Notes: generated by a model not told the origin, from the letters alone. A DNA stretch of 42,732 nucleotides from Rhodospirillaceae bacterium UBA4479 (GCA_002389175.1 DGNZ01000270.1:1-42732), one strand, 5' to 3'. Shown: positions 33,294-41,334, counted from the stretch's first letter. Program-made: numbers and translations.

Positions 33294-34442
33294 ATGATCC
33301 AAGACCCCGGCTTTGGGATTTATGTGCACTGGCCGTTTTGCCAGACCATCTGCCCTTATTGCGATTTCAATGTTCATAGCGCAACCGATATCGATGATGC
33401 GGCGTGGCGCGACGGATTGCTCGCTGACCTAAAACACTATGCCGCAGACACGCCCGGGCGCACCGTCACCAGCATGTATTTCGGTGGCGGCACGCCATCG
33501 TTGATGCCGCCCAAAACAGTGGGCGCTGTGATTGATGCCATCGGCCAACACTGGGCGATCGCAGACGATATTGAAATTACGCTGGAAACCAATCCAACAT
33601 CAGCTGAGCGGAAAAGCTTTCAGGCGTTTCGCGCCGCCGGGGTCAATCGTTTGTCGGTCGGCATTCAATCACTGGATGACAAAGCGCTTAAGTTTTTGGG
33701 CCGCGACCATTCAGGGGGCGATGGCCTAAAAGCCCTCGCAGATGCGCAACGCATTTTCGATCGCACCACGTTCGATCTGATTTATGCCCTGCCCGATCAA
33801 TCGATTGACGACTGGCAGCAAGAGCTAACTGCTGCGTTGGGTCACGCGGGCGGGCATGTGTCGCTGTACCAACTGACCATCGAATCCGGGACTGCGTTTC
33901 ATAAAGCCGACATCAAGGGTGGCGATCCAGACATTGCCGCCGATATGTATGACCTGACGCAAGACATTATGGCTGAGCACGGTCGCCCGGCGTATGAAGT
34001 CTCGAACCACGCCATCCCCGGCGACGAAAGCCGCCATAATTTATGCGGCTGGCGCGGTGGTGATTACGTCGGGATTGGCCCCGGCGGCCATGGCCGGATC
34101 ACCCTTGATGGCCAGGCGTTCGGCACCCATCAAATCCATAATCCCGCGCGGTGGTTGGAAAAGGTGGGCGAAGACGGCAACGGCACCGCCAAGCGTCGCG
34201 CCCTGAGTCCCGATGACCGTGCGCGCGAGCTGGTCATGATGGGACTGCGATTATCCGAAGGCATCAACACAAAGCGGTTTGCCGAAGTGACCGGGATTGA
34301 TGTTCATCAGGTCATCGATGCAGACGCCAAAGCACAACTGATTGCGGGCCAGTTCCTAAGCGAAACATCAACACATCTTATCGCAACAAAGGCCGGACGT
34401 TTGGTTTTGAACGGCCTGCTGGATCGTTTGATTGTTGAATGA
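33294..34442 (+). CDS. hemW: Radical SAM heme chaperone HemW
   Basis: 382 residues from ATG 33294. GIYVHWPFCQTICPYCDFN holds Cys16, Cys20 and Cys23 (C-x3-C-x2-C) for the radical-SAM 4Fe-4S cluster. MYFGGGTPSL, ETNPTS, RLSVGIQSLDD and YQLTIESGTAF are conserved. HemW was long named coproporphyrinogen III oxidase-like; the short C-x3-C-x2-C with the HWPFC context, and the absence of the HemN-specific N-terminal residues, support the chaperone assignment. GAGGGGG about eight bases upstream belongs to the repeat just before the gene. It converges with the LpoA-like gene. Confidence 0.94.
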   Translation: MIQDPGFGIYVHWPFCQTICPYCDFNVHSATDIDDAAWRDGLLADLKHYAADTPGRTVTSMYFGGGTPSLMPPKTVGAVIDAIGQHWAIADDIEITLETNPTSAERKSFQAFRAAGVNRLSVGIQSLDDKALKFLGRDHSGGDGLKALADAQRIFDRTTFDLIYALPDQSIDDWQQELTAALGHAGGHVSLYQLTIESGTAFHKADIKGGDPDIAADMYDLTQDIMAEHGRPAYEVSNHAIPGDESRHNLCGWRGGDYVGIGPGGHGRITLDGQAFGTHQIHNPARWLEKVGEDGNGTAKRRALSPDDRARELVMMGLRLSEGINTKRFAEVTGIDVHQVIDADAKAQLIAGQFLSETSTHLIATKAGRLVLNGLLDRLIVE

Positions 34443-34455
34443 GTTAAACTGATAC

Positions 34456-34562
34456 CGTCGTCCCGGCTGGAGCGGAGCGGAAGGCCGGGATCTTCTCTCA
34501 CCCAAGAATATCCGGCCAGTCGGGAAAAGATTCCGGACAGCCTAACGGCTTTCGGGACGACG
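34456..34562. repeat. Intergenic mosaic inverted repeat, GTCGTCCC family, copy 3
   Basis: Ends CGTCGTCCCG (34456-34465) and CGGGACGACG (34553-34562) are exact inverses. CCCGGC/GCCGGG and AGCC-TAAC-GGCT hairpins lie inside. The right end touches the LpoA-like stop codon at 34563. The interior GGGATCTT motif is shared with copy 5. Confidence 0.85.
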
Positions 34563-36095
34563 TTAGTTGGTCAGGGCCTGGAACGTTTCAGGCGCGGGTT
34601 CGATTACGCGGCTGGCGCGGCGGGTGATTTCAAGAACGGCGAGGCCGCGTTCGGTCGTGCCATCAGGGCGCAGACGGAAAATGCCATCCCGGCCCCAATA
34701 CCCATTCGGGGATGCCAGTGTTTCGTGGGCGAAATCCGGTCCCGCTTCAGCCTGGGCCAATACAGAGGCCAATGCGGCAGCATCATACGCCAACGTTGCG
34801 AGACGCGGCGGTGTGGATCCAAATGTTTTCTGATAATCCGTATTAAAAGATCCCCGCGCCGACGGTTCAGGGGCTGCGTACCAGGCCCCCACCAGTGCCG
34901 GTTCCGCACCCAGGCCCGGCACATCCCATTGCCCGGTCCCGATCATTTTCACGACAGCAGGGTCGACATCAAAAAACGGCAACAGGGCTGCGATCTTTTG
35001 CAGGCGCTGACCACCATCGGCGACCATCAACGCATCAAACGGCAGGTCACCAGCGGTTTGTAATTTTTCCAACCGCTCCAACGTTTTGATCGAAAGCTCG
35101 TCTTTTTTACCCTTTAGCGCCGCGATCTGGCGCTCCAATTCACGTTTGCGATCATCGAAATTAGAAATCTGTCGCACCACGTCCGTGAAATCATCACCTG
35201 CCGGGTCATACAAACGGGCCTTGGTAATTTCTATCCCATATTGAATGGCGGCCTCGCGCATGGCTTGTAGGACGGTGGAGCCATAGGTGGTATCCGGTGC
35301 CAACAGGCCAAACCGTTGATAACCACGACGTGCCGCCAATGAAACGACACGTTCGGTCTCCGCAGATGGTAAAAATCCCATCACATAGACCCCGCCACCT
35401 GCAACGGTGCGATCGCTGGAAAAGGCCATCACCGGTACGTTGGCCGCACGGGCAATCGGTCCAACCATTTGTACTGACGCCGCCAACAACGGGCCGATAA
35501 TCAGCTTGGCCCCGTCTCCAATCGCGAGCTGGGCTGCCGTCAATGCACCTTCGGGGGTGCCTGACGTATCATGCGGTAGTAATTCAAAACGTTCGTCGGC
35601 GAATTGGAACAATGCCATTTGCGCGGCATTCAACATCGCTTCGCCCAATTTTGCGTTCGGCCCACTGAGCGGTAGCAAAATAGCCACCCGCAACGCATCA
35701 AACCGGGCAGCTGGCACGGTCGATGTCATAATTTCTGCTGGATTAAATGCAGGCGCGCCCGGGCGGTTCAAAAGCTCAGCCAGGGATGGTAAGGGCACGC
35801 CGGCGCGGGCTTGGGGGGCGTTCGACGGCACAGATGGCAGCGCCACAACAGGCGGCGTGCGGGGACCGGAAACGGGCGGTAACTGTTGGGTTGGTGGTGT
35901 TCCGACAACCACTGCTTGGACAGAAGATGGGCCTGCGACCATCGGCTTTCCTTGCTCGTTGCCTGTCTTTGCGGTTTGTTGGCAAGCCGACAGCAATAAG
36001 GGTAAGCACAATGCCGCGACGAGAATCATCACCGGGCGGGCCAGAGAATAACCAGGGCGGAAAAAATCACGACGGGAAACGGAATGGTTCTGCAT
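34563..36095 (-). CDS. LpoA-like penicillin-binding protein activator lipoprotein
   Basis: 510 residues from ATG 36095 (MQNHSVSRRDFF). A hydrophobic segment ending LPLLLSAC gives a lipobox, and SRRDFF upstream resembles a twin-arginine motif. A Pro-rich linker follows, then a periplasmic-binding-protein fold from about residue 130 (RVAILLPLSGPNAKLGEAML) to the end, interrupted by a charged helix with RKRELERQIAALKGKKDELS. E. coli LpoA uses such a domain to activate penicillin-binding protein 1A from the outer membrane. It diverges from rsmI and sits beside yraN and a DolP-like gene, the E. coli order. It lacks a visible TPR domain, so a direct PBP role is inference. Confidence 0.85.
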   Translation of the reverse strand: MQNHSVSRRDFFRPGYSLARPVMILVAALCLPLLLSACQQTAKTGNEQGKPMVAGPSSVQAVVVGTPPTQQLPPVSGPRTPPVVALPSVPSNAPQARAGVPLPSLAELLNRPGAPAFNPAEIMTSTVPAARFDALRVAILLPLSGPNAKLGEAMLNAAQMALFQFADERFELLPHDTSGTPEGALTAAQLAIGDGAKLIIGPLLAASVQMVGPIARAANVPVMAFSSDRTVAGGGVYVMGFLPSAETERVVSLAARRGYQRFGLLAPDTTYGSTVLQAMREAAIQYGIEITKARLYDPAGDDFTDVVRQISNFDDRKRELERQIAALKGKKDELSIKTLERLEKLQTAGDLPFDALMVADGGQRLQKIAALLPFFDVDPAVVKMIGTGQWDVPGLGAEPALVGAWYAAPEPSARGSFNTDYQKTFGSTPPRLATLAYDAAALASVLAQAEAGPDFAHETLASPNGYWGRDGIFRLRPDGTTERGLAVLEITRRASRVIEPAPETFQALTN

Positions 36096-37015
36096 CGGCC
36101 TCTCGTTCACAAGATGACGCCGACCGTAGCGCCTTGGAGAGTCACAGTAAACCATCAGAAGCACAGCTCGCACAGATCACGCCTGGGCTTTATTTGGTGG
36201 CCACACCCATCGGTCATTCGCGCGACATTACATTGCGCGCCCTCGATGTTTTGCGGGCCGCTGATATCCTGGCCTGCGAGGATACCCGGGTCACACGAAA
36301 GCTGTTGTCGGTCCATAATATTCGCCCTGATCGCCTTGTTTCCTATCACGAGCACAACGCCGCCGAGATGCGGCCGAAACTTATCGAACACCTGAATTTG
36401 GGCAAAATCGTGGCGTTGGTATCCGACGCCGGCACGCCCATGATCAATGATCCCGGATTTCGCATCGCCGCCGATTGCCGCGAAGCCGACATTCCGGTCC
36501 AGGCCATTCCCGGTGCATCTGCCGTCACAACCGGGCTGATGCTGGCTGGATTGCCCACGGATCGGTTCATGTATTGCGGCTTTCCGCCCCCAAAACAGGG
36601 CAAACGCACGACATGGCTGGGCGAAATCAAAGATATCGATACGACGCTGGTTTTCTTGGAATCTGCAAAACGACTGGCCGCGTCATTAACGGATATGGCC
36701 ACGGTACTGGGCGACCGCGATTGTGCAGTGGTTCGCGAAATGACCAAAAAGTTTGAAGAAACCCGACGCGGTAAATTATCTGCCCTATCCATCCATTACC
36801 AAGAATCAGGGCCGCCCAAAGGTGAAATCACCATTGTCGTTGGCCCGCCGTTGGAGGGTGATGAGATGAGTGACACAGATATCGATGCATTATTATTGAA
36901 CGCGTTAAAAACCGAACGTGTTAAGGACGCAGCGAACATAGTAGCTGCGCAAACCGGGCGACCGAAACGCGATCTGTATAATCGTGCACTGGCCCTAAAG
37001 GATGGCGACCCCTAG
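36011..37015 (+). CDS. rsmI: 16S rRNA 2'-O-ribose C1402 methyltransferase RsmI
   Basis: 334 residues from ATG 36011 with AAGGG eight bases upstream; typical RsmI is about 285. The SAM-dependent tetrapyrrole-methylase fold begins at about 59: PGLYLVATPIGHSRDITLRA, ACEDTRVTRKLL, VSDAGTPMINDPGF and PGASAVTTGLMLAGL are all diagnostic. It methylates the ribosomal P-site nucleotide C1402. The 58-residue polar N-terminal part overlaps the LpoA-like 5' end by 85 bases in opposite orientation, so one of the two starts may lie further in; no good later ATG exists before the conserved core. yraN follows 14 bases later. Confidence 0.94.
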   Translation: MPRRESSPGGPENNQGGKNHDGKRNGSASASRSQDDADRSALESHSKPSEAQLAQITPGLYLVATPIGHSRDITLRALDVLRAADILACEDTRVTRKLLSVHNIRPDRLVSYHEHNAAEMRPKLIEHLNLGKIVALVSDAGTPMINDPGFRIAADCREADIPVQAIPGASAVTTGLMLAGLPTDRFMYCGFPPPKQGKRTTWLGEIKDIDTTLVFLESAKRLAASLTDMATVLGDRDCAVVREMTKKFEETRRGKLSALSIHYQESGPPKGEITIVVGPPLEGDEMSDTDIDALLLNALKTERVKDAANIVAAQTGRPKRDLYNRALALKDGDP

Positions 37016-37029
37016 GGGGACACGAACCG

Positions 37030-37407
37030 ATGCATCAAAACGACCGCCGCCAGAACGAAGGGCGCGGGCGATTGGCCGAAATCATCGCGATCTGGTGGCT
37101 TCGCTTTAAGGGGTATCACATCGAAAACCATCGGGTTCAAACACCGATGGGTGAAATTGATCTGATCGCGCGCCGTGGCCGCACGTTGGTCTTTATCGAA
37201 GTCAAACTGCGCAGCACGCACGATGCGGGGCTTCATTCCATCACCCGCAATCAACAACAACGCATCACACGTGCAGCAGCAATGGTGGCGCAATCCATCA
37301 TCGCCTCAAAATCGCCACGATCCGACGTTGATATCCGCTTCGATGTTATCACACTGTGCCCCTGGTCATGGCCGCGCCATCTGATCGATGCGTGGCGGCC
37401 TGACTGA
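37030..37407 (+). CDS. yraN: YraN family protein (UPF0102), nuclease-like
   Basis: 125 residues. MGEIDLIARRGRTLVFIEVK (40-59) has the PD-(D/E)xK nuclease pattern: Asp44, Glu57 and Lys59 (E-x-K). The GEIDLIA motif is the hallmark of this family, whose in vivo role is unknown despite near-universal presence in bacteria. GGGGGA lies nine bases before ATG 37030. Its position after rsmI repeats the E. coli rsmI-lpoA-yraN-dolP neighbourhood, suggesting a conserved functional link with the envelope cluster. Confidence 0.92.
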   Translation: MHQNDRRQNEGRGRLAEIIAIWWLRFKGYHIENHRVQTPMGEIDLIARRGRTLVFIEVKLRSTHDAGLHSITRNQQQRITRAAAMVAQSIIASKSPRSDVDIRFDVITLCPWSWPRHLIDAWRPD

Positions 37408-37494
37408 AAATAAATTCCAGATTAAAGGTTTGATGCGGCGGCAGCATTTGGCATCATGGTTACAACACGTGCGCACCCAGAATAGGAAATTGCC

Positions 37495-38160
37495 ATGAAC
37501 CGAACGTCCGCCCAGCCCCCACTGATCACGTCAGAATCACATCGCCTTAGATCAATGATGGCGTCGGTCTTTGTCGCCCTTGCCCTGATGGTGAGTTTAA
37601 GCGGATGTGCAGGCATCTTGGTCGGGGCTGCTGCGACTGCGGGTGTTGCCGCCTTTGACGAGCGGGGCATTAAGCAGGTCGCCAAAGATACCCAAACCTC
37701 AACCAACATTCGCGCCAAGCTGTTTAACCGCACCGACGATTTATTCAAAGATGTCGGCGTTGAAGTTTATGAAGGCCGCGCCCTGATGACCGGACGTGTC
37801 CCGACCGAAGATATGCGCGCCGACGCGATCAAGATTGCGTGGTCAGTCGAAAACGTCACCGACGTTATTAACGAAATCAACGTCAGCGAAAACCCGCTTT
37901 CTGACATCGCTAACGACAGCTGGATCACGACAAAGCTTAAATCAAAGATGACTTTTGATGGTGATGTACTGGCCATCAATTACGCCATCGAAACTGTTGG
38001 CGGCGTGATTTATTTGATCGGGATTGCCCAGGACCAGGCAGAACTTGATCGCGTCATCAACCACGCCCGCGATATCAGTTACGTCAAACAAGTCGTCAAC
38101 CATGTGCGGATCAAAGATCCAGAACCTGCCAAAACCGACAAGGATAAAAAAGCTTCGTGA
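37495..38160 (+). CDS. Two-BON-domain outer-membrane lipoprotein, DolP-like
   Basis: 221 residues. A signal with lipobox SLSGC (Cys38) follows a 20-residue polar start; ATG 37555 is a shorter alternative, but AGGAAATTGCC before 37495 favours the longer form. Two BON domains follow, about 65-135 (IRAKLFNRTDDLFKDVGVEV) and 140-205 (WITTKLKSKMTFDGDVLAIN), with the Gly-containing strand pairs of that fold. DolP (YraP) of E. coli binds anionic lipids and preserves outer-membrane integrity. A Lys/Asp-rich tail ends it. It overlaps the next gene by four bases, so the two are translationally coupled. Confidence 0.9.
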   Translation: MNRTSAQPPLITSESHRLRSMMASVFVALALMVSLSGCAGILVGAAATAGVAAFDERGIKQVAKDTQTSTNIRAKLFNRTDDLFKDVGVEVYEGRALMTGRVPTEDMRADAIKIAWSVENVTDVINEINVSENPLSDIANDSWITTKLKSKMTFDGDVLAINYAIETVGGVIYLIGIAQDQAELDRVINHARDISYVKQVVNHVRIKDPEPAKTDKDKKAS

Positions 38161-38993
38161 TCACCCGCGCCGACATTGTTGATCAGATCAATCGTGCGCG
38201 GGATGATAGCGACGCGGCGATTAACGTCGCCAATATGGCTTTGCTGGTGGGTGCCTTGGACCGACCCGCGTTGCCGCTGGCGCGATATCAACGGCACTTT
38301 GACAATCTGGCTGACAAGGTTGGCAAGTACGCCAGAATCGATGATGGGCCCGTGCCCGCCGACGAAATGGCCGACGCCCTCAAACAAATTCTGATCCGCA
38401 ATTATGGCTATGGTCCCGGCGATCATACGTCAGACCAAGACTGCTATGATCTGACCCGCGTCGTCGATAGCCGCGCAGGATCGTCAGAAACCCTTGCCAT
38501 TCTTTATCTGGAAACCGCCCGCCGACTGAACTGGGACGTGCATGTCTTGTTGGTTCCTGGGCGCGTGCTGGTCCGATTGGAAAGCGAAGGCGAACGGGTC
38601 ATCATCGATCCCATTGGCGATGGACGCCCGCTAGAGCCCGCCGACATTCGCGCCATCATCAAGGCATTTGGGGGGAATGATGCGGAGCTTACACCGGACG
38701 GGCTAGCCCCTTTGTCCGACAACGATTTACTGCTGCGCATGTTCGCTGCAAAAAAAGCCCTGCTGCTGCGCGGCAAACGATTGGAAGACGCCGCAGACGT
38801 TATTGATACAGCATTATTGGTCGCCCCCACCGAAGCCACGCTATGGCGCGAACGCGGCCTGATCAATGCGCGGCTTGACCGAATCCGCGATGCCATCGAC
38901 GCCTTAGAAGAATATTTGCGCCTGGGCGAAGGCGACGAAGGACGCTATCACACCACGATTCTCTTGCAGGAATTGCGTGGACGTCTCAAATAA
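38157..38993 (+). CDS. SirB1-like transglutaminase-core protein with TPR-like tail
   Basis: 278 residues from GTG 38157, overlapping the DolP-like stop as GTGA. Residues about 70-160 match the SirB1/transglutaminase-like region: SRAGSSETLAILYLETARRL, PGRVLVRLE (134-142) and VIIDPIGDGRPLE. Relatives usually read GHFLVR at 135-140; here it is GRVLVR, so the expected His is Arg136. From about 185 the protein is helical with tetratricopeptide-like spacing (AAKKALLLRGKRLEDAADVI, APTEATLWRERGLINARLDR). Function is unknown even in E. coli, where sirB1 lies in another locus. Coupling to a DolP-like lipoprotein is suggestive only. Confidence 0.8.
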   Translation: MITRADIVDQINRARDDSDAAINVANMALLVGALDRPALPLARYQRHFDNLADKVGKYARIDDGPVPADEMADALKQILIRNYGYGPGDHTSDQDCYDLTRVVDSRAGSSETLAILYLETARRLNWDVHVLLVPGRVLVRLESEGERVIIDPIGDGRPLEPADIRAIIKAFGGNDAELTPDGLAPLSDNDLLLRMFAAKKALLLRGKRLEDAADVIDTALLVAPTEATLWRERGLINARLDRIRDAIDALEEYLRLGEGDEGRYHTTILLQELRGRLK

Positions 38994-39063
38994 GGGTGTA
39001 ATACATACCTCCTGCCGACAATCTTCAGACAAGGCTAATAAAAGGCCAGTAAAAGGATAAACC

Positions 39064-40005
39064 ATGACCGTCACCGTCGCGATCCAGATGGATCATGTTT
39101 CCACGATTGATATTGATGGCGACAGCACCTTCGCCATGGCGCTTGAGGCGCAAAAGCGCGGCTACGCATTATTCCATTTCGAACCACAAGGTCTGTCGTT
39201 ATCCAACGGGCGTGTGATTGCAACGGGCCAGCCGCTCGAACTGCGCCGTGAAAAGGGCAATCACTTTACCCTTGGCGAATACAAAACCATCGATTTGGCG
39301 ACCGAGAGCGGCGTGGTACTGATGCGCCAGGATCCGCCGTTTGATATGTCCTACATCACGGCCACGCATTTCTTGGAAATGGTGCACCCCGAAACACTGG
39401 TGGTGAACAATCCACGCGAAGTCCGCAACGCGCCCGAGAAATTATTCGTCACCGAATTCCCCCAATACATGCCCGCCACGCTGATCACCCGTGATCGGGC
39501 CCAGGTCACGGCGTTTCGAAAAGAACACAAAGACATCATCGTAAAACCGCTGTTTGGCAACGGCGGTGTCGGGGTCTTTCACATCAAACCCGACGATGAA
39601 AACCTGAACGTTGTGTTGGAAATGTTCGAGGCCCAATCCCGCGATCCCATCATCGTGCAGGCGTATTTGAAAGACGTGCGATCGGGCGACAAACGAATCA
39701 TCCTGATCGACGGAGAAATCGCCGGGGCCACCAATCGGGTCCCTCAAGAAGGTGAGTCACGCTCCAATATGCACGTCGGGGGTCAGCCAGAAAAATCCAA
39801 ACTGACAGACCGCGAGCGCGAAATTTGTGCGGTCCTCGGCCCCGAGCTTAAAAAGCGCGGCCTGTTGTTCGTTGGTATCGATGTGATCGGTGGCCTGATG
39901 ACGGAAATCAACGTGACCTCTCCAACGGGCATCCAAGAGATCAACCGTTTCGATGATGTCTGTCTTGAGGCTGATATTTGGGACGCGATTGAGACGAAGC
40001 TCTAG
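39064..40005 (+). CDS. gshB: Glutathione synthetase
   Basis: 313 residues. It joins gamma-glutamylcysteine and glycine using ATP. The N-terminus MTVTVAIQMDHVSTIDIDGD holds the family's opening D-x-[ILV] pattern, followed by VLMRQDPPFDMSYI, IIVKPLFGNGGVGVFHI (ATP-grasp loop) and GLLFVGIDVIGGLMTEINVT with the metal-binding Glu/Asn. AAGGA precedes ATG 39064. In many Proteobacteria gshB lies near rsmI and yraN, as here. It ends shortly before a repeat that faces arfB. Confidence 0.97.
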   Translation: MTVTVAIQMDHVSTIDIDGDSTFAMALEAQKRGYALFHFEPQGLSLSNGRVIATGQPLELRREKGNHFTLGEYKTIDLATESGVVLMRQDPPFDMSYITATHFLEMVHPETLVVNNPREVRNAPEKLFVTEFPQYMPATLITRDRAQVTAFRKEHKDIIVKPLFGNGGVGVFHIKPDDENLNVVLEMFEAQSRDPIIVQAYLKDVRSGDKRIILIDGEIAGATNRVPQEGESRSNMHVGGQPEKSKLTDREREICAVLGPELKKRGLLFVGIDVIGGLMTEINVTSPTGIQEINRFDDVCLEADIWDAIETKL

Positions 40006-40084
40006 GTCTTCTCACTGCGCATCGCCGCCCTAGAAGCCGACAGGCTGTCTGGGATCTTTTCTAATTGCGCCAAATCTCTCAATC

Positions 40085-40115
40085 TTGTCTTCCCGGGCTT
40101 GACCCGGGATGACAA
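40085..40115. repeat. Intergenic inverted repeat, GTCATCCC family, copy 4 (short)
   Basis: TTGTCTTCCCGGG (40085-40097) pairs with CCCGGGATGACAA (40103-40115) with one mismatch around a five-base loop. Upstream to about 40030, degenerate matches to copy 5 (GGGATCTTTTCTAA) suggest a decayed longer element. It sits between convergent gshB and arfB. Confidence 0.8.
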
Positions 40116-40130
40116 TGTGTTGGTTAAAGC

Positions 40131-40553
40131 TCACTCATCCCGACTGACCCGACCCCGCGCGCGTTTCACCGACGCTGTGCGTTTCTTTGTTTCCAAGCGG
40201 CGTTGCTTGGATGCTTTAGTGGGTTTGGTTGGGCGACGATGCTTCGGTGGTTTTACGGCTTCGCGGATCATTTCAATCAAACGCGCCACGGCATCCTTGC
40301 GGTTAAGTTCTTGTGTTCGAAATTGCCGTGCCGTGATCACCAAATGTCCCGACGCCGTCATGCGCCGACCGGCCAGGGCCTTTAGACGCAAAAACACCGC
40401 GTTCGATAACGCCCGGCAGTGGCGCGCATCGAACCGTAGCTGCACGGCAGATTCTGTTTTGTTGACCTTTTGGCCGCCAGGGCCAGATGCGCGCAGAAAT
40501 ACTTCTTCGATTTCTGTATCATCTATGGAAATGGTGGGCGTAACCTCGATCAT
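40131..40553 (-). CDS. arfB: Alternative ribosome-rescue factor / peptidyl-tRNA hydrolase ArfB (YaeJ)
   Basis: 140 residues, usual length. ASGPGGQKVNK contains the GGQ that hydrolyses peptidyl-tRNA on stalled ribosomes. The strongly basic C-terminal tail (KPPKHRRPTKPTKASKQRRL onward) enters the empty mRNA channel. This distinguishes it from RF1/RF2, which lack the tail. It rescues non-stop complexes independently of tmRNA. It converges with gshB across a repeat and stands alone on its strand. Confidence 0.94.
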   Translation of the reverse strand: MIEVTPTISIDDTEIEEVFLRASGPGGQKVNKTESAVQLRFDARHCRALSNAVFLRLKALAGRRMTASGHLVITARQFRTQELNRKDAVARLIEMIREAVKPPKHRRPTKPTKASKQRRLETKKRTASVKRARGRVSRDE

Positions 40554-40672
40554 CTCTGATCAATAGCATTGTGCGCCCTTAAGCCTCAACCGTGACCTCC
40601 CAAAGAAAAACCGGCACCACGTCCCAGGGGAAAGACGGGTGGCGGTCAGATAACAATCGCGAGAGAGGGGAA

Positions 40673-40924
40673 TTAAACGCGATCGTCGTAGTATTTGGAT
40701 TTTGTGAATTCTGCTGTTTCAGCTTCTGGCGCTGGAACACCAAACACGGCCGGGTCAAGGGCTTCTGGGTTCACGGACAATCCGGATTCGGTCAGCTCCA
40801 TTTTCGATCCGTTGAACTCAACACCTGTTGCGATGGGGTCATCATTTGGTTCTGCGAATGCGGTACCGCTTAACCCCAAGATGGCTGCAACGGCGAATGC
40901 GGAAGCGATGTTTTTGTAAGACAT
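40673..40924 (-). CDS. Small secreted acidic protein of unknown function
   Basis: 83 residues. A Sec signal (KNIASAFAVAAILGLSGTAFA) ends at AFA-EP (24/25), leaving a mature protein of 59 residues with about 13 acidic and 4 basic residues and no Cys. It ends EFTKSKYYDDRV. AAGGAAC lies just before ATG 40924, a good ribosome-binding site. Below the stop, CGATCGCG/CGCGATTG could form a weak terminator hairpin. The upstream gap holds a perfect CRP-type palindrome and a TGACCG/CGGTCA hairpin 35 bases before the start, so expression is probably regulated. I do not recognise the family; a periplasmic or secreted role is inferred from the signal. Confidence 0.72.
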   Translation of the reverse strand: MSYKNIASAFAVAAILGLSGTAFAEPNDDPIATGVEFNGSKMELTESGLSVNPEALDPAVFGVPAPEAETAEFTKSKYYDDRV

Positions 40925-41107
40925 AATGATAGTTCCTTATCTTTCATTTCAGTTTTCATGACCGCTCATCGGTCAAATCTGTGCAGGACGTGTCGCCCTG
41001 TTGATGATGAAGATAGAGACCTTTTCCAAAACCATCACTAAAAGCCGAATGAACCAATCGTGATCGGGTTTAATCAATTGAATCAATGGTTTAGGTCATA
41101 AATACCC

Positions 41108-41123
41108 TGTGATGGCCATCACA
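41108..41123. promoter_or_regulatory. Perfect CRP/FNR-family binding palindrome
   Basis: TGTGATGGCCATCACA is a perfect 16-base palindrome with exact CRP half-sites, TGTGA-N6-TCACA. On the minus strand a TATTTAT -10-like box lies three bases downstream, so binding here would cover the -35 region and more likely repress than activate. It is 184 bases before the small secreted protein and 280 before comM. Confidence 0.6.
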
Positions 41124-41237
41124 CATCACAGATGCGCCGAAATCGCTCTCATTCGTGTGAGGGCAATCGTATCGATCTGTGATCAAATCATTGATTTTAT
41201 TACAGAATTTTCATGTTCAGTCGGCAAAACTTAACAT

Positions 41238-41334
41238 CGTCGTCCCGGAAGACCGCAGAGTTATCCGGGATCTTTTCTAAATACGGCCGCTATCCCCGGG
41301 TGAGACAAGATCCCGGATCAAGTCCGGGACGACG
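41238..41334. repeat. Intergenic mosaic inverted repeat, GTCGTCCC family, copy 5
   Basis: Ends CGTCGTCCCGG (41238-41248) and CCGGGACGACG (41324-41334) are exact inverses. Inside, ATCCGGGATCTT (41263-41274) and AAGATCCCGGAT (41307-41318) form a second perfect 12-base pair. The interior GGGATCTTTTCTAA is shared with the decayed stretch before copy 4. Confidence 0.88.

Noticed and set aside
35747..36010. Extension of rsmI upstream of 36011
   Set aside because: It lies antisense to the LpoA-like gene, and its composition is that of a shadow frame.
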